In this document: one piece after another, positions 17,640-27,270 of the stretch
Layout: each line of letters starts with the position of its first letter
How positions within the stretch are numbered: position 1 is the stretch's first letter
NCBI GenBank assembly: GCA_016933615.1
Contig: JAFGAO010000081.1
Coordinates: forward strand, 1-39,812
Reading direction: 5' to 3'
Origin: Acidobacteriota bacterium
Lineage (GTDB): Bacteria; Acidobacteriota; UBA6911
DNA: 39,812 bases
The notes under the pieces: generated by a model
The model's database searches: none
What the model was told of the DNA's origin: nothing
What the model saw: only the letters and a program-made list of their open reading frames with translations
Program-made: the position numbers and the translations under genes

Positions 17640-18395
17640 TTATAGGGTGGCGTCGACGCGGCTGATGAGAAGATGCCCCAATTCGAAAAACCGGCAGAAT
17701 CCGTTGCGCATTTTAAGCTGAATTCCGCGGGGCAGGTCTTCTTCCTGGAAGCGTGAAGCTATTTGCGCAATCCGGTCTTTGAGTTCAGGATCGGTTAAAA
17801 GGGCCAGGAGCTGCATCATCTCGACAATGCGGTAAAGGGCATTCAGGAGATGCTCCCAGTCCGTCCCGGCCGCCTGCGCGCCGGATGCATAACGCCGCTC
17901 CAGCTGCCGGATCGCCGGAGTCATGGCCTGCCGGTCGTCCAGGGCAAGTGCCATCAGGCCCACCAGCGCGAAGCAGGCGCGAAGGGCCGCTGCGGATCTC
18001 GCTATCTGCGTCCCGGATTTGATGCCCAGCTGCGCCTGCTCGTCGACGCTTCGTATCATGCCGAGGGCCTGCGCATTGCCTTCGGCGATTTGATGGCTCA
18101 ATGTATTAAGACTGTTGTAGATTGAAAACGTCGCATTCAGCAGGCGATCCTCGAACAGGACCGCCCGGCGAGTCCCTTCATTAAAAATGGCGCACCGTTG
18201 ATCGATGACATCCCTGTAACGGTTGCCGCCGTCCAGAGTTCTGCTGAGAGCCGTCAGGATTTCAACGGTGGAATTCGCCCCGGCCACAATCTGGCCTTCG
18301 ACATCGCCGTCCCTGTCTGCGTACTCCTCCAGGTACCTGCGCCACAAATACATCAGAAAATCGCCGGATTTTCCCTGTCCGGGCGGATAGGCCAT
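17640..18395 (-). CDS. Hypothetical, predicted mostly helical protein
   Basis: Long uninterrupted ORF with protein-like composition on the strand opposite its neighbours; no family recognised. Confidence 0.6.
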   Translation of the reverse strand: MAYPPGQGKSGDFLMYLWRRYLEEYADRDGDVEGQIVAGANSTVEILTALSRTLDGGNRYRDVIDQRCAIFNEGTRRAVLFEDRLLNATFSIYNSLNTLSHQIAEGNAQALGMIRSVDEQAQLGIKSGTQIARSAAALRACFALVGLMALALDDRQAMTPAIRQLERRYASGAQAAGTDWEHLLNALYRIVEMMQLLALLTDPELKDRIAQIASRFQEEDLPRGIQLKMRNGFCRFFELGHLLISRVDATL

Positions 18396-18568
18396 AGTTT
18401 TAATTCCGTTCAAGGTTCAGGGTTCAAGTTCGGGGTTTCAGTCCGAAACCCTGAACAGTAAAAGATATCATAAATAAGGTAACAGATTTTACCGGAACCC
18501 GAACAGGGAGGGCTTTTGGCCTTGAACGGATGATTATCCTGTTTCTTCGCCTGATATAATGGGGAGCC

Positions 18569-19546
18569 ATGTTTAAAATACGGGACGTGACGATCGACCC
18601 TCCGCTGGTTCTGGCGCCGGTCGCGGGCCACACCGATTCCCTTTTCCGCCAGGCGGTCAAGGGCTTGGGGGGGTGCGGCCTGGTGGTGTCCGAACTTGTT
18701 AGTACCGAGGGATTGACGCGCCGGCACGACCGAACGCACCACCTTACCCGTTTTGTGGAAGCCGAACGCCCCGTTTCCATGCAGATTTTCGGTTCCGACA
18801 GCGGACGCATGGCTGAGTCGGCCGCAATGGTGGAAGCAATGGGAGCCGACATTGTCGATATCAACGCCGGATGTCCGGTTAAAAAAGTGGTGCGGCAGGG
18901 GGGCGGCAGCAGCCTCCTCCGGGATCTGCCTCTTCTGGAGAAAATCATAAAGGAGGTACGAAAAGCCGTCCGGATTCCGTTGACCCTAAAAATACGCTCC
19001 GGGTGGGACCGGAGTTCGATCAATGCGGTTGAGGTGCTGAAAGTCGCCGAGGATTGCGGGGTGGAATGCCTGGCGATCCATGGACGCACCCGGAGTGAAC
19101 TTTTTTCCGGCCGTGCGGACTGGGAAATCATTGCAAAGGTCAAACGCGAGGCAAGGATTCCGGTTATCGGGAATGGAGACGTTTTTTCACCCGGAGACGC
19201 ATCCAGAATGTTCCGAGAAACCGGTGTGGACGGAGTCATGATAGGCCGGGGCGCCCTGGGGAATCCATGGCTGATCCGGCAGTGCTGGGATCACCTCAGC
19301 GCAAGACCGGTGGCCGTAATAAGCCTGAAGCAGAAAGCGGATTTCATGAAGAAATTCCTCGAGCGCGTAGGCCGGGAGGCTCCTGCGCCGGCAGCCCTGG
19401 GGAAAATGAAGAAAATCGGGGGCTATCTTTCCAGGGGATTGCCGCAGGGAGCCGGCCTCAGGGCCCGGATGCACGGCGCCCGCTCCATCGAAGAATTCTT
19501 CGGGGCTGTGGAAGCTTATCTCGCCGACTCTATTCCAGCCGAATAA
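18569..19546 (+). CDS. dusB: tRNA-dihydrouridine synthase
   Basis: LAPVAGHTDSLFRQ, VDINAGCPVKKVVRQGGGSSLL, IHGRTRSELFSGRADW, IGNGDV, IGRGALGNPW. Confidence 0.92.
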   Translation: MFKIRDVTIDPPLVLAPVAGHTDSLFRQAVKGLGGCGLVVSELVSTEGLTRRHDRTHHLTRFVEAERPVSMQIFGSDSGRMAESAAMVEAMGADIVDINAGCPVKKVVRQGGGSSLLRDLPLLEKIIKEVRKAVRIPLTLKIRSGWDRSSINAVEVLKVAEDCGVECLAIHGRTRSELFSGRADWEIIAKVKREARIPVIGNGDVFSPGDASRMFRETGVDGVMIGRGALGNPWLIRQCWDHLSARPVAVISLKQKADFMKKFLERVGREAPAPAALGKMKKIGGYLSRGLPQGAGLRARMHGARSIEEFFGAVEAYLADSIPAE

Positions 19547-19607
19547 TAAGACATCATTTCTCAGGGGATTTGCCGCACTGCCTGTCTGCAGGGTTTCGGT
19601 AAAGGAT

Positions 19608-20399
19608 TTAAACGGCCTCTTTTTTCTTTCTGCTGCGGTCAAATATTGCAGCCACTCCGATGCTTACAATATAGAGCGCGATCATGGGAATCGTCCATAC
19701 GACAAGGTTCAGGGCGTCCGGAGTCGGGGAAATGACGGCGGCGAGAATGACGATGCAAAGAATGGCGTATTTGAATTTTTTAATCAGGAATTTTGCGTTG
19801 ATCAGACCGAACATGGAAAGGAACGCGGCAAGCACGGGCATTTCGAAGATAATACCGAAGCCGAGGATCATCATATTTGTAAGGTCCAGATATTCCTTGA
19901 CTTCAATCAATGCGTCGAAGGAACTGCCGAGCATGATCAAAAACGCATAGGCCCTTTTGAGGACCATCGTGTAGCAGAAAACAGCCCCCAGGATAAACAA
20001 TATGACGGAAAAAAAAAGGAAAGGAATGACATAGCGCTTTTCCTTTTTATAAAGACCGGGGGCGATAAATTTCCAAACCTCATAAAGAGTCAGCGGAATC
20101 GTCAGGAAGATCCCTCCCAGGAAAGCGACCTTCATATATAAAGTAAAAGGAGTGGTCAGCTTTGTAAAAACGAGTTTCTCGTTGGGAAGGACTTCCGTCA
20201 AAGGCCTTGAAATGAAGTCATAGATCGGTTTTGAAAAAAACAGGCATATTACGAATCCCGCGAAGAGATAGATCGCGATGTGGACCAGGCGTTTCCTCAG
20301 CTCGTCGAGATGCTCGAGGAAAGACATTTTCCCCGATTCGTCTTCTTCGGGTTGCGGCAATTCGGGTTTGTTTTTCAACTCCGTGGTTCCGTCGCTCAT
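19608..20399 (-). CDS. tatC: Sec-independent protein translocase TatC
   Basis: MSFLEHLDELRKRLVH, multiple TM helices, ISPTPDALN. Confidence 0.95.
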   Translation of the reverse strand: MSDGTTELKNKPELPQPEEDESGKMSFLEHLDELRKRLVHIAIYLFAGFVICLFFSKPIYDFISRPLTEVLPNEKLVFTKLTTPFTLYMKVAFLGGIFLTIPLTLYEVWKFIAPGLYKKEKRYVIPFLFFSVILFILGAVFCYTMVLKRAYAFLIMLGSSFDALIEVKEYLDLTNMMILGFGIIFEMPVLAAFLSMFGLINAKFLIKKFKYAILCIVILAAVISPTPDALNLVVWTIPMIALYIVSIGVAAIFDRSRKKKEAV

Positions 20400-20689
20400 G
20401 GAGTTTCTTTAGATCCTGCGGAGTTGTCGCTTTTGGCGGGTTCAGGGGATTCGGCGGTAAGGACCGAGGCGTCTTTTTTGACATCCGTGATGATTTCTTT
20501 CATCACTTCTTTTTCTTTGTCCAGGCTGACTTCGTCCTCCCAGGTCTGTTTCAGCTCGTTGGAAGCTTTCTTGAATTCGGACAGGCCCTTGCCGATGGTT
20601 TTGCCGAGCTCGGGCAACTTTCGGGGACCAAAAATTATCAGGGCAATGATGAAGATTATTACAATTTCCTGCATTCCCAGGGAGCCCAT
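20396..20689 (-). CDS. tatA: Twin-arginine translocase TatA/TatB-type subunit
   Basis: MQEIVIIFIIALIIFGPRKLPELGKTIGKGLSEFKKA; 4-bp ATGA overlap with tatC. Confidence 0.92.
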   Translation of the reverse strand: MGSLGMQEIVIIFIIALIIFGPRKLPELGKTIGKGLSEFKKASNELKQTWEDEVSLDKEKEVMKEIITDVKKDASVLTAESPEPAKSDNSAGSKETP

Positions 20690-20936
20690 GCCGCACCTGC
20701 TTTCCCGGCTTCGATAAAAACGTATAAACCGTGATGAAAGTCTAAATTAGCTAAAAGGGGAAGTCAAGATTTGTACCCTCCGATCAAGGCAGTTATTCAT
20801 TTTGCCGTCTTGCGCCCGTCATAATAATAAATGGACGATTCCCCAAAGTGCCAACTTTGATGAAAATATTGCCGAAAACGTGATGCAGCTCCTATTCCCG
20901 TTTTTCCCGGTGGGGGGTTGCATAAATGTCAAGATC

Positions 20937-20966
20937 TTGTCACCATTATCGGGTGCATGGTATACT
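20937..20966 (+). promoter_or_regulatory. Putative sigma70-type promoter of the S41 protease gene
   Basis: TTGTCA (20937-20942), 18-bp spacer, TATACT (20961-20966). Confidence 0.5.
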
Positions 20967-21004
20967 CGAAATTCGAATGATGGAAGTATTGGAGCCAAAC
21001 CTTT

Positions 21005-22678
21005 ATGAACCATAGGTTTACCGTTTGCGTACTGGCGGTGGTTCTGGCGTCGTCGCTCGCAGGCGGATTTCTTATCGGCAAAGTTACGGCTAAGCCGGAA
21101 GCTCGCGAGAATCCCTCACCCGAGATATTTCTGACCGGATTCACCGAAGCACTGGACGTGATCCAGCGGAATTATGTTCGCGGTGTCTCTCCGGACAGGC
21201 TTATCTACAGTGCTATAAAAGGAATGCTCCGGTCTCTCGATCCGCACTCGAACTTCCTGGACCCCGGAGAATTTGCCGGCCTCAAGGAAGACCAGCACAG
21301 CCGGTATTTCGGCGTGGGCATCCGGGTACGCCCGCTTTTCAGGTACAGGGGACGGGTCGTTATCGTGGAGCCCCCGGTTCCGGGTACGCCCGCCGAGAAG
21401 AGAGGCTTGCGCGCGGGAGACGTAATTGCGCGCATTGAAGGGCAGCCCATCGATGACTGGACCTCGGATGAGGTCGTCGAAAACCTCCGCGGTCCCCGCG
21501 GCACGAAAGTCCACATTTCCGTCGAACGCTCCGGCATCCCTGAAGTGCTGGAATTCACGGTTGAGCGGGACGAAATTCCGATTGACACCGTTACCTACGC
21601 GTTTGAGGTCAAACCCGGGATCGGCTATATCAAGATCGACCGCTTCTCGGAATCCACCGCCGGTGAGTTTCTGGAAAAAATTGAAGAGATGGGAGTTGAA
21701 AAACTTTCCGGGCTAATCCTGGATTTGCGCGACAACCCGGGCGGGCTGTTGAACCAGGCCATTGATATTTCGGACTTCTTTCTTCCACGCCACGAAACGA
21801 TCGTTTCCACGAAGGGCAGGGCCAGGGGTTCCGACAGAATTTACAGGGCTGCCGGCGTGGAAAGGGTTAAAATACCGCTGGTTGTCCTGATTAACCGGCA
21901 CAGCGCCAGCGCTTCGGAAATTGTTGCCGGGGCGCTGCAGGATCACGACCGGGCGCTCATCGTTGGGGAGACGAGTTTCGGGAAAGGACTGGTTCAGCAG
22001 GTCTATACCCTGGGCAACAATACCGGCATGACCCTGACGACGGCGAAATATTACACGCCCAGCGACAGGCTCATTCAGCGCGATTATTCCGTTTCCTCCT
22101 TCGAGTATTATTATACGGATGAAAGCCGGGCGGGGCTGTCCGGCAGCGACGCCGGAAGGGAAATCCGCCAGACCGACAGCGGGCGCACGGTACTGGGCGG
22201 CGGCGGCATTGCCCCGGATATTGCCGTCCCGGTCCGTGAACTGGGACGTTTCGAAGCGATCCTGGAATCAAAAGACGTCTTCTTTCAATACGCACGCCGC
22301 CTGACATCGGGACAGGTCGCCGCCGCACGGGATTTTACGCGGCAATTGGAGAAAAGAGCGGCGGCGGGATCCGGAGAGTCCGCGGCCGAAAGATTGCCGG
22401 ATCCGGCGATAACAGAAGAAATGCTGGCTGATTTTAAGGAGTATGTGCGCAGCCGGGATATCGGATTTTCTGAAGAGGACTTTATTCATAGCAAAGATTT
22501 TATAGGGCGGCGCATTAAACAGGAGGTTTTTACATCCTCCTTCGGTCTCCAGGAAGGTCATAAAATCCGCATTCAGGGAGACACGCAGGTGCTGAAGGCC
22601 CTTGAAGTGCTGCCTGAAGCGAAGTTTTTGATGACATCAGGCCGGACAAGACCGGCGATGCAGAATCGAAGCAACTGA
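21005..22678 (+). CDS. S41 family C-terminal processing peptidase with PDZ domain
   Basis: PDZ (GLRAGDVIARIEGQPIDDWT), LILDLRDNPGGLLNQAIDISDFF, NRHSASASEIVAGALQDHDRALIVGETSFGKGLVQ. Confidence 0.95.
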   Translation: MNHRFTVCVLAVVLASSLAGGFLIGKVTAKPEARENPSPEIFLTGFTEALDVIQRNYVRGVSPDRLIYSAIKGMLRSLDPHSNFLDPGEFAGLKEDQHSRYFGVGIRVRPLFRYRGRVVIVEPPVPGTPAEKRGLRAGDVIARIEGQPIDDWTSDEVVENLRGPRGTKVHISVERSGIPEVLEFTVERDEIPIDTVTYAFEVKPGIGYIKIDRFSESTAGEFLEKIEEMGVEKLSGLILDLRDNPGGLLNQAIDISDFFLPRHETIVSTKGRARGSDRIYRAAGVERVKIPLVVLINRHSASASEIVAGALQDHDRALIVGETSFGKGLVQQVYTLGNNTGMTLTTAKYYTPSDRLIQRDYSVSSFEYYYTDESRAGLSGSDAGREIRQTDSGRTVLGGGGIAPDIAVPVRELGRFEAILESKDVFFQYARRLTSGQVAAARDFTRQLEKRAAAGSGESAAERLPDPAITEEMLADFKEYVRSRDIGFSEEDFIHSKDFIGRRIKQEVFTSSFGLQEGHKIRIQGDTQVLKALEVLPEAKFLMTSGRTRPAMQNRSN

Positions 22679-22683
22679 ATCCA

Positions 22684-23961
22684 ATGACTAAATTCCGGCC
22701 CGGCTTGATAGCCATACTTGTATTCTGTGCGCTGTTCACTACGGATATTAACAGCGAACCCTACGCCGGCGCACTCCAGTCCAATCTTTCCGCTCAGGAT
22801 AAAAGCCCGCAGTTTGACAAAATGATGTACATCGCGGGGAATTCCTACGTTCCCAAGGGGGCATCCGAGGTTCTGCAGGCATCCCACGAAAAATACCTCG
22901 AGGGACGCGGGAGAATGCAGGCGGGAGAGTCCGAAAAAGCCCGGATTTTATTCAATGAAGCGGTCGATCTCCTTTTGTCGCCGGACTGGGATACGACATC
23001 GACCCTGCACCTGAATCACTTTTTCCAGGATCTGGTTCAGAGAATTCCCATAGAGAAATCCCTCTACCGCTCCTCTTCGGGAAAGAACTCGGGCATAAAC
23101 CTGACCCCCCTGGCCATCAGTCCCGAATTCCAGGATGATTTTGCCTCCCTCCTGGGCGACAACCGCTATGAAATTCCCATCACCATCAACAAGACCGTGG
23201 CAAAATCCCTATATTACTGGCTGAACGACGGCCGCCATGATTTCATCGAAGGATGGGTCCGTTCCGGGAAGTACCGTGCCATTATCGAAAGGATTTTTCG
23301 CGAGGAGAATGTCCCGCTGGACCTCATGTACCTGGCCCAGGTGGAAAGCCTGTTCAAGCCCACGGCGTTTTCGAAGGCCCTGGCAAAGGGCATCTGGCAG
23401 TTCAACAAAAGCACCGCCATTCAATACGGATTAAAGGTAACGCAGGATATCGACGAGCGCTCCGACACCGAAAAGTCCACCCGGGCCGCGGCGCGATATC
23501 TGAAGGATCTTTACGCGGCCTTCGGGGACTGGAACCTCGCGCTTGCCGCATACAACTGGGGGGGGGCCAGGGTCAAAAAGCTGGTGCAGCAGACCGGCAT
23601 CAACGATTTCTGGGAACTGGTCGATACCGGCCGGGGACTGCCCATGGAAACGAAAAACCACGTGCCCCTGATTCACGCCAGTATTGTCCTGGCGCGCAAT
23701 CCGGAAAAATTCGGCCTCCCGCTCCAACTGGACCCTCCGCTGGACTATGTCGAGGTTTCGGTTTCCAAGCCGATCGACCTTCGGGCGGCGGCTGAAGTTC
23801 TGAACACGACCCTTCGAGCGCTCCAGAAGCTGAATCCCTCGCTGCGAGGCCTCAGCACGCCTGCCCAGTATCCCGATTACAGGCTGAAAGTTCCCGCAGA
23901 CAGCGATGTGAATTTGAGGGAACGCCTCGTGGCCCTTTCCGCAATGCAGAATCCCTCCTGA
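22684..23961 (+). CDS. MltD-like lytic transglycosylase (SLT domain)
   Basis: YLAQVESLFKPTAFSKALAKGIWQFNKSTAIQYGL, DTEKSTRAAARYLKDLYAAFGDWNLALAAYNWG. Confidence 0.92.
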   Translation: MTKFRPGLIAILVFCALFTTDINSEPYAGALQSNLSAQDKSPQFDKMMYIAGNSYVPKGASEVLQASHEKYLEGRGRMQAGESEKARILFNEAVDLLLSPDWDTTSTLHLNHFFQDLVQRIPIEKSLYRSSSGKNSGINLTPLAISPEFQDDFASLLGDNRYEIPITINKTVAKSLYYWLNDGRHDFIEGWVRSGKYRAIIERIFREENVPLDLMYLAQVESLFKPTAFSKALAKGIWQFNKSTAIQYGLKVTQDIDERSDTEKSTRAAARYLKDLYAAFGDWNLALAAYNWGGARVKKLVQQTGINDFWELVDTGRGLPMETKNHVPLIHASIVLARNPEKFGLPLQLDPPLDYVEVSVSKPIDLRAAAEVLNTTLRALQKLNPSLRGLSTPAQYPDYRLKVPADSDVNLRERLVALSAMQNPS

Positions 23962-24068
23962 GACTGAATAAAAGGGGTTCCAAAGAAATTTAGCCAGAAC
24001 ATTGCCGTATGCTGTAGCGTATTACAGTATTCCGGTTGTTTCCCGGCCTTTATAATCGAAACGGTACT

Positions 24069-25379
24069 ATGAGCATGCATCCTTCAGATTCCGGGCCTCA
24101 GCCCGGCCTTTCCGGCGTTCGAAAGATCCATCCCAAAAGGCAGGCATGGGCTTCCCTGTGGGAAGCATCCCGGATCTCCCTCGATTCCATCTGGGCGCAC
24201 AAGCTGCGCTCCTTTCTTACATTGCTGGGAATTATTATCGGGGTTGCCTCGGTCGTGTCCGTCGGAGCCGCCATCGAGGGATTGAGAAGCTATGTGAACG
24301 ACAGCCTGGAAGGCGCCCTGGGCAGCAACACCATCATCGTTGCCCGGTTTGTCGGTATCAATCTTTCCTATGAAGATTACATGGAGATGCTTCGGAAGCA
24401 TAAGCCCATCCGTCTCGAGGATATGCAGGCCGTCCAGGAATTGTGCGGCGACTGTGAAGCCATCACCCCCAGCATGAGCCGAAACGACGACGCCAAGCGG
24501 GGAAGCCGCATTTTCGAGCAGGCAAGCATCATCGGAGTCAATGAAGATCTGCTGAAGATCGAGAAGGTGGATCTCGAAGCGGGGCGTTTCATCGCCGCTT
24601 CCGATGTAATGCGGGCCCTGCCCATTGCGGTTATCGGGACCGATATCCGCGATGAGCTGTTCGGATCCGTCGATGCCATAGGGAAAACCATTAGAATCGG
24701 CGGGGATACATTTACAGTGGTGGGGATCGAAGCCAAAAAGGGCAGCAACCTGATTGGAAGCTCCACGGACAACAGTATTTACATTCCCTACACCGCCTAC
24801 ATGAAGAAATACGGGACGCGCCAGGAGATCGCCTTCCGCGTCAAATCTCCCTCCCAGGGTACTTTTTTCTATACCAGGGACGAGGTGCGCCAGATTCTGA
24901 GGGCGCGTCACAAGCTGAGACCGAACCAGGACGACGATTTCAGTCTCCTGGCGCTGACCGACATACAGCAGGAGATAGACCGGGCTATAGCCGTCATCAC
25001 GGTCATCATCATTCCGGTCATTGCCATTTCGATGATCATCGCGGCCATTGTCGTAATGAACATCATGCTGGTTATCGTCACGGAGAGAACGGCGGAAATC
25101 GGAATGCGTAAAGCCCTGGGAGCGAGAAGAAACGATATCCTGCTCCAGTTCCTGGTGGAGTCGGCGATTCTGGCCATGGCCGGCGGCGTTTTAGGTGTGT
25201 TGATAGCCTATCTGGTGAGCTTCGTCGTTGTCGCCTCCACGCCGGTCCCGATGTTCATCACGCTGTCTTACATAGTATTTGCGGTGCTGTCTTCGGGCGG
25301 AATCGGCGTGATTTCGGGCTTGTACCCGGCGTTTAAGGCGTCGAAACTCGATCCGATCGTGGCCCTCATGCGGGAGTAG
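24069..25379 (+). CDS. MacB/FtsX-type ABC transporter permease
   Basis: SIWAHKLRSFLTLLGIIIGVASVV; C-terminal MNIMLVIVTERTAEIGMRKALGARRNDILLQFLVES. Confidence 0.9.
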   Translation: MSMHPSDSGPQPGLSGVRKIHPKRQAWASLWEASRISLDSIWAHKLRSFLTLLGIIIGVASVVSVGAAIEGLRSYVNDSLEGALGSNTIIVARFVGINLSYEDYMEMLRKHKPIRLEDMQAVQELCGDCEAITPSMSRNDDAKRGSRIFEQASIIGVNEDLLKIEKVDLEAGRFIAASDVMRALPIAVIGTDIRDELFGSVDAIGKTIRIGGDTFTVVGIEAKKGSNLIGSSTDNSIYIPYTAYMKKYGTRQEIAFRVKSPSQGTFFYTRDEVRQILRARHKLRPNQDDDFSLLALTDIQQEIDRAIAVITVIIIPVIAISMIIAAIVVMNIMLVIVTERTAEIGMRKALGARRNDILLQFLVESAILAMAGGVLGVLIAYLVSFVVVASTPVPMFITLSYIVFAVLSSGGIGVISGLYPAFKASKLDPIVALMRE

Positions 25380-25458
25380 ACGGGAATGCTCGTTTTCGGT
25401 CTGAACCCGGTAGGCGGAGAAAATCGGGATCGGTTTCGAGAGCGCGGGATGGGATCCA

Positions 25459-26694
25459 ATGACTAATTACAAAGAAAATCTTGCCATGGCACTGGACACG
25501 ATCCTGGCCCACAAATTCCGTTCTTTTCTCACTGTCCTGGGAATTATTGTGGGAATCGTGACGGTTGTTTTGATTTCTTCCCTTTTATCGGGCGCCAGGA
25601 ACGAGCTCGTGACCCAGGTGGAGGATTACGGGATCAACAATATCTTCGCTTTCCATATCGATATGGGACCCAGCCGCGGGCGCCGGTCCGCGGAGGAAAG
25701 AAAACGGAAGCCGCTGACTGTGGCGGACGCCAGGGCCATCCGGGAAGTGTGCCCTTCCGTGCAGGATGTCAGCTGGCGGGAAATGGCGTTTGGAGGTCGG
25801 ATAAATATTTCCTACAAAGGGAGCACTCTCCGCAGCATGGAATTTATGGGAACGCCGTTCAATTACGGAACGGTGGCGAATATCAAGCTGGAAAACGGAC
25901 GCTTTTTCACCGCTTCCGAAGACGCCCGCCGCATGTCGGTCGCCGTCGTCGGACCGGATGCCGCCGAAGCCATGTTTGGTGAAGCCGACCCGGTCGGCAA
26001 AGAGATTATGATCAACGACCGGCTCTTCAGGGTTCTGGGCGTCACGGAAAAAAGCAAGACCAGCATGATAGGGGGCGAGGGAGACAATACCGTCATTATC
26101 CCCTACCGCACTTTTCAAAAGCTGTTGCCCGGCAACGATATGCGCATCCTGTTCATTCAGGCCAAATCCGGATTGCGGGACAAAGCGCTCGGTGAGGTGG
26201 AAAGCCTTCTCCGCGTCCGGCGCCAGGTCAAGCCTTCCGAAGACAATAATTTCTCCCTGACGACGTCCGATCGCTTTATAGAGGAGTTCGACTCCATGAC
26301 CGGGGTTGTGGCGATCGGGGTCGTTGCCATCTCCAGCATCGGTCTGCTGGTCGGCGGCATCGGAGTGATGAACATCATGCTGGTGTCCGTTACCGAAAGG
26401 ACCAGGGAGATCGGCGTCCGCAAAGCGATCGGCGCCACCAGGAAGGATATCGTTCTGCAGTTTCTTCTCGAGGCGATGACCCTTACCGGGGTCGGGGGAG
26501 TCCTGGGGATTATTCTGGCCCTTGCGGGCAGCCTGCTGATAAAGGTCTTTGCGCCGTCGCTCCCTTCCCTGATTCCGGTATGGTCCGTGATCGCGGCCCT
26601 GACCGTTTCCGTCGGCATCGGGCTGGTTTTCGGTGTCTGGCCGGCCCGAAAGGCGGCGCTGCTCGATCCCATCGAGGCCCTCCGCTACGAATAA
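25459..26694 (+). CDS. MacB/FtsX-type ABC transporter permease (paralogue of the preceding gene)
   Basis: ILAHKFRSFLTVLGIIVGIVTVV; GGIGVMNIMLVSVTERTREIGVRKAIGATRKDIVLQFLLEA. Confidence 0.93.
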   Translation: MTNYKENLAMALDTILAHKFRSFLTVLGIIVGIVTVVLISSLLSGARNELVTQVEDYGINNIFAFHIDMGPSRGRRSAEERKRKPLTVADARAIREVCPSVQDVSWREMAFGGRINISYKGSTLRSMEFMGTPFNYGTVANIKLENGRFFTASEDARRMSVAVVGPDAAEAMFGEADPVGKEIMINDRLFRVLGVTEKSKTSMIGGEGDNTVIIPYRTFQKLLPGNDMRILFIQAKSGLRDKALGEVESLLRVRRQVKPSEDNNFSLTTSDRFIEEFDSMTGVVAIGVVAISSIGLLVGGIGVMNIMLVSVTERTREIGVRKAIGATRKDIVLQFLLEAMTLTGVGGVLGIILALAGSLLIKVFAPSLPSLIPVWSVIAALTVSVGIGLVFGVWPARKAALLDPIEALRYE

Positions 26695-26763
26695 AAGCTC
26701 GATTTATTCCTCAAAATCTGTGTCTTTCTCGAGCGGTTTGTCTTAATCTGATTTGTATTCGGA

Positions 26764-27270
26764 ATGAAACCGGAAAGGGGGATGGCTATGGAGAGATCTA
26801 TCCGGTTTACCCTCAATCGACGGCCCGTGGAGCTCGCGACCGACGACGGCAGAACGCTTCTTTGGGTGCTGCGCACCGATTTGGGCCTGACCGGGGTCAA
26901 GTACGGCTGCGGAAAAAACCAGTGCGGGGCGTGCACGATCCTGGTCGACGGGCGGGCGGTTCGTTCCTGCACGGTGCCGGTAAAATACGTGGAGGGCAAG
27001 ACGGTCCTGACTATCGAAGGGCTGGCGGAAAACGGAACGCTGCATCCGCTTCAGAAAGCTTTCATAGACAAAGGCGCCGTTCAATGCGGTTTCTGCACAC
27101 CGGGCATGATTCTGAAAGCCTGCAGCTTTCTTGCCGGCAGCGAAAATCTCGGCCGGGAGGCAATCATCGAAAGCATGGACGGGGAGATCTGCCGCTGCGG
27201 ATCCTACAACCGGATCCTGGACGCCATACAGGCGGCCGCGGCATTGATGAAAGGAGGGGGCGCATCATGA
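26764..27270 (+). CDS. (2Fe-2S)-binding small subunit of a molybdenum hydroxylase (IorA/CoxS-like)
   Basis: YGCGKNQCGACTILVDGRAVRSC; AVQCGFCTPGMIL...EICRCGSYNRI. Confidence 0.94.
   Translation: MKPERGMAMERSIRFTLNRRPVELATDDGRTLLWVLRTDLGLTGVKYGCGKNQCGACTILVDGRAVRSCTVPVKYVEGKTVLTIEGLAENGTLHPLQKAFIDKGAVQCGFCTPGMILKACSFLAGSENLGREAIIESMDGEICRCGSYNRILDAIQAAAALMKGGGAS

Noticed and set aside
18411-18475. gttcagggtt...aaccctgaac inverted repeat upstream of dusB as a distinct element
   Set aside because: Short imperfectly nested stems (including GGGTTTC-agtcc-GAAACCC); could be a simple hairpin, insufficient evidence for a mobile element or riboswitch.
24084-24911. 275-aa minus-strand ORF
   Set aside because: Antisense to the first MacB-type permease; no domain seen.
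26580-27266. N-terminal extension of the 932-aa track ORF
   Set aside because: Runs out of frame through the permease end and the 2Fe-2S subunit; true start is ATG 27267 with coupled ATGA.
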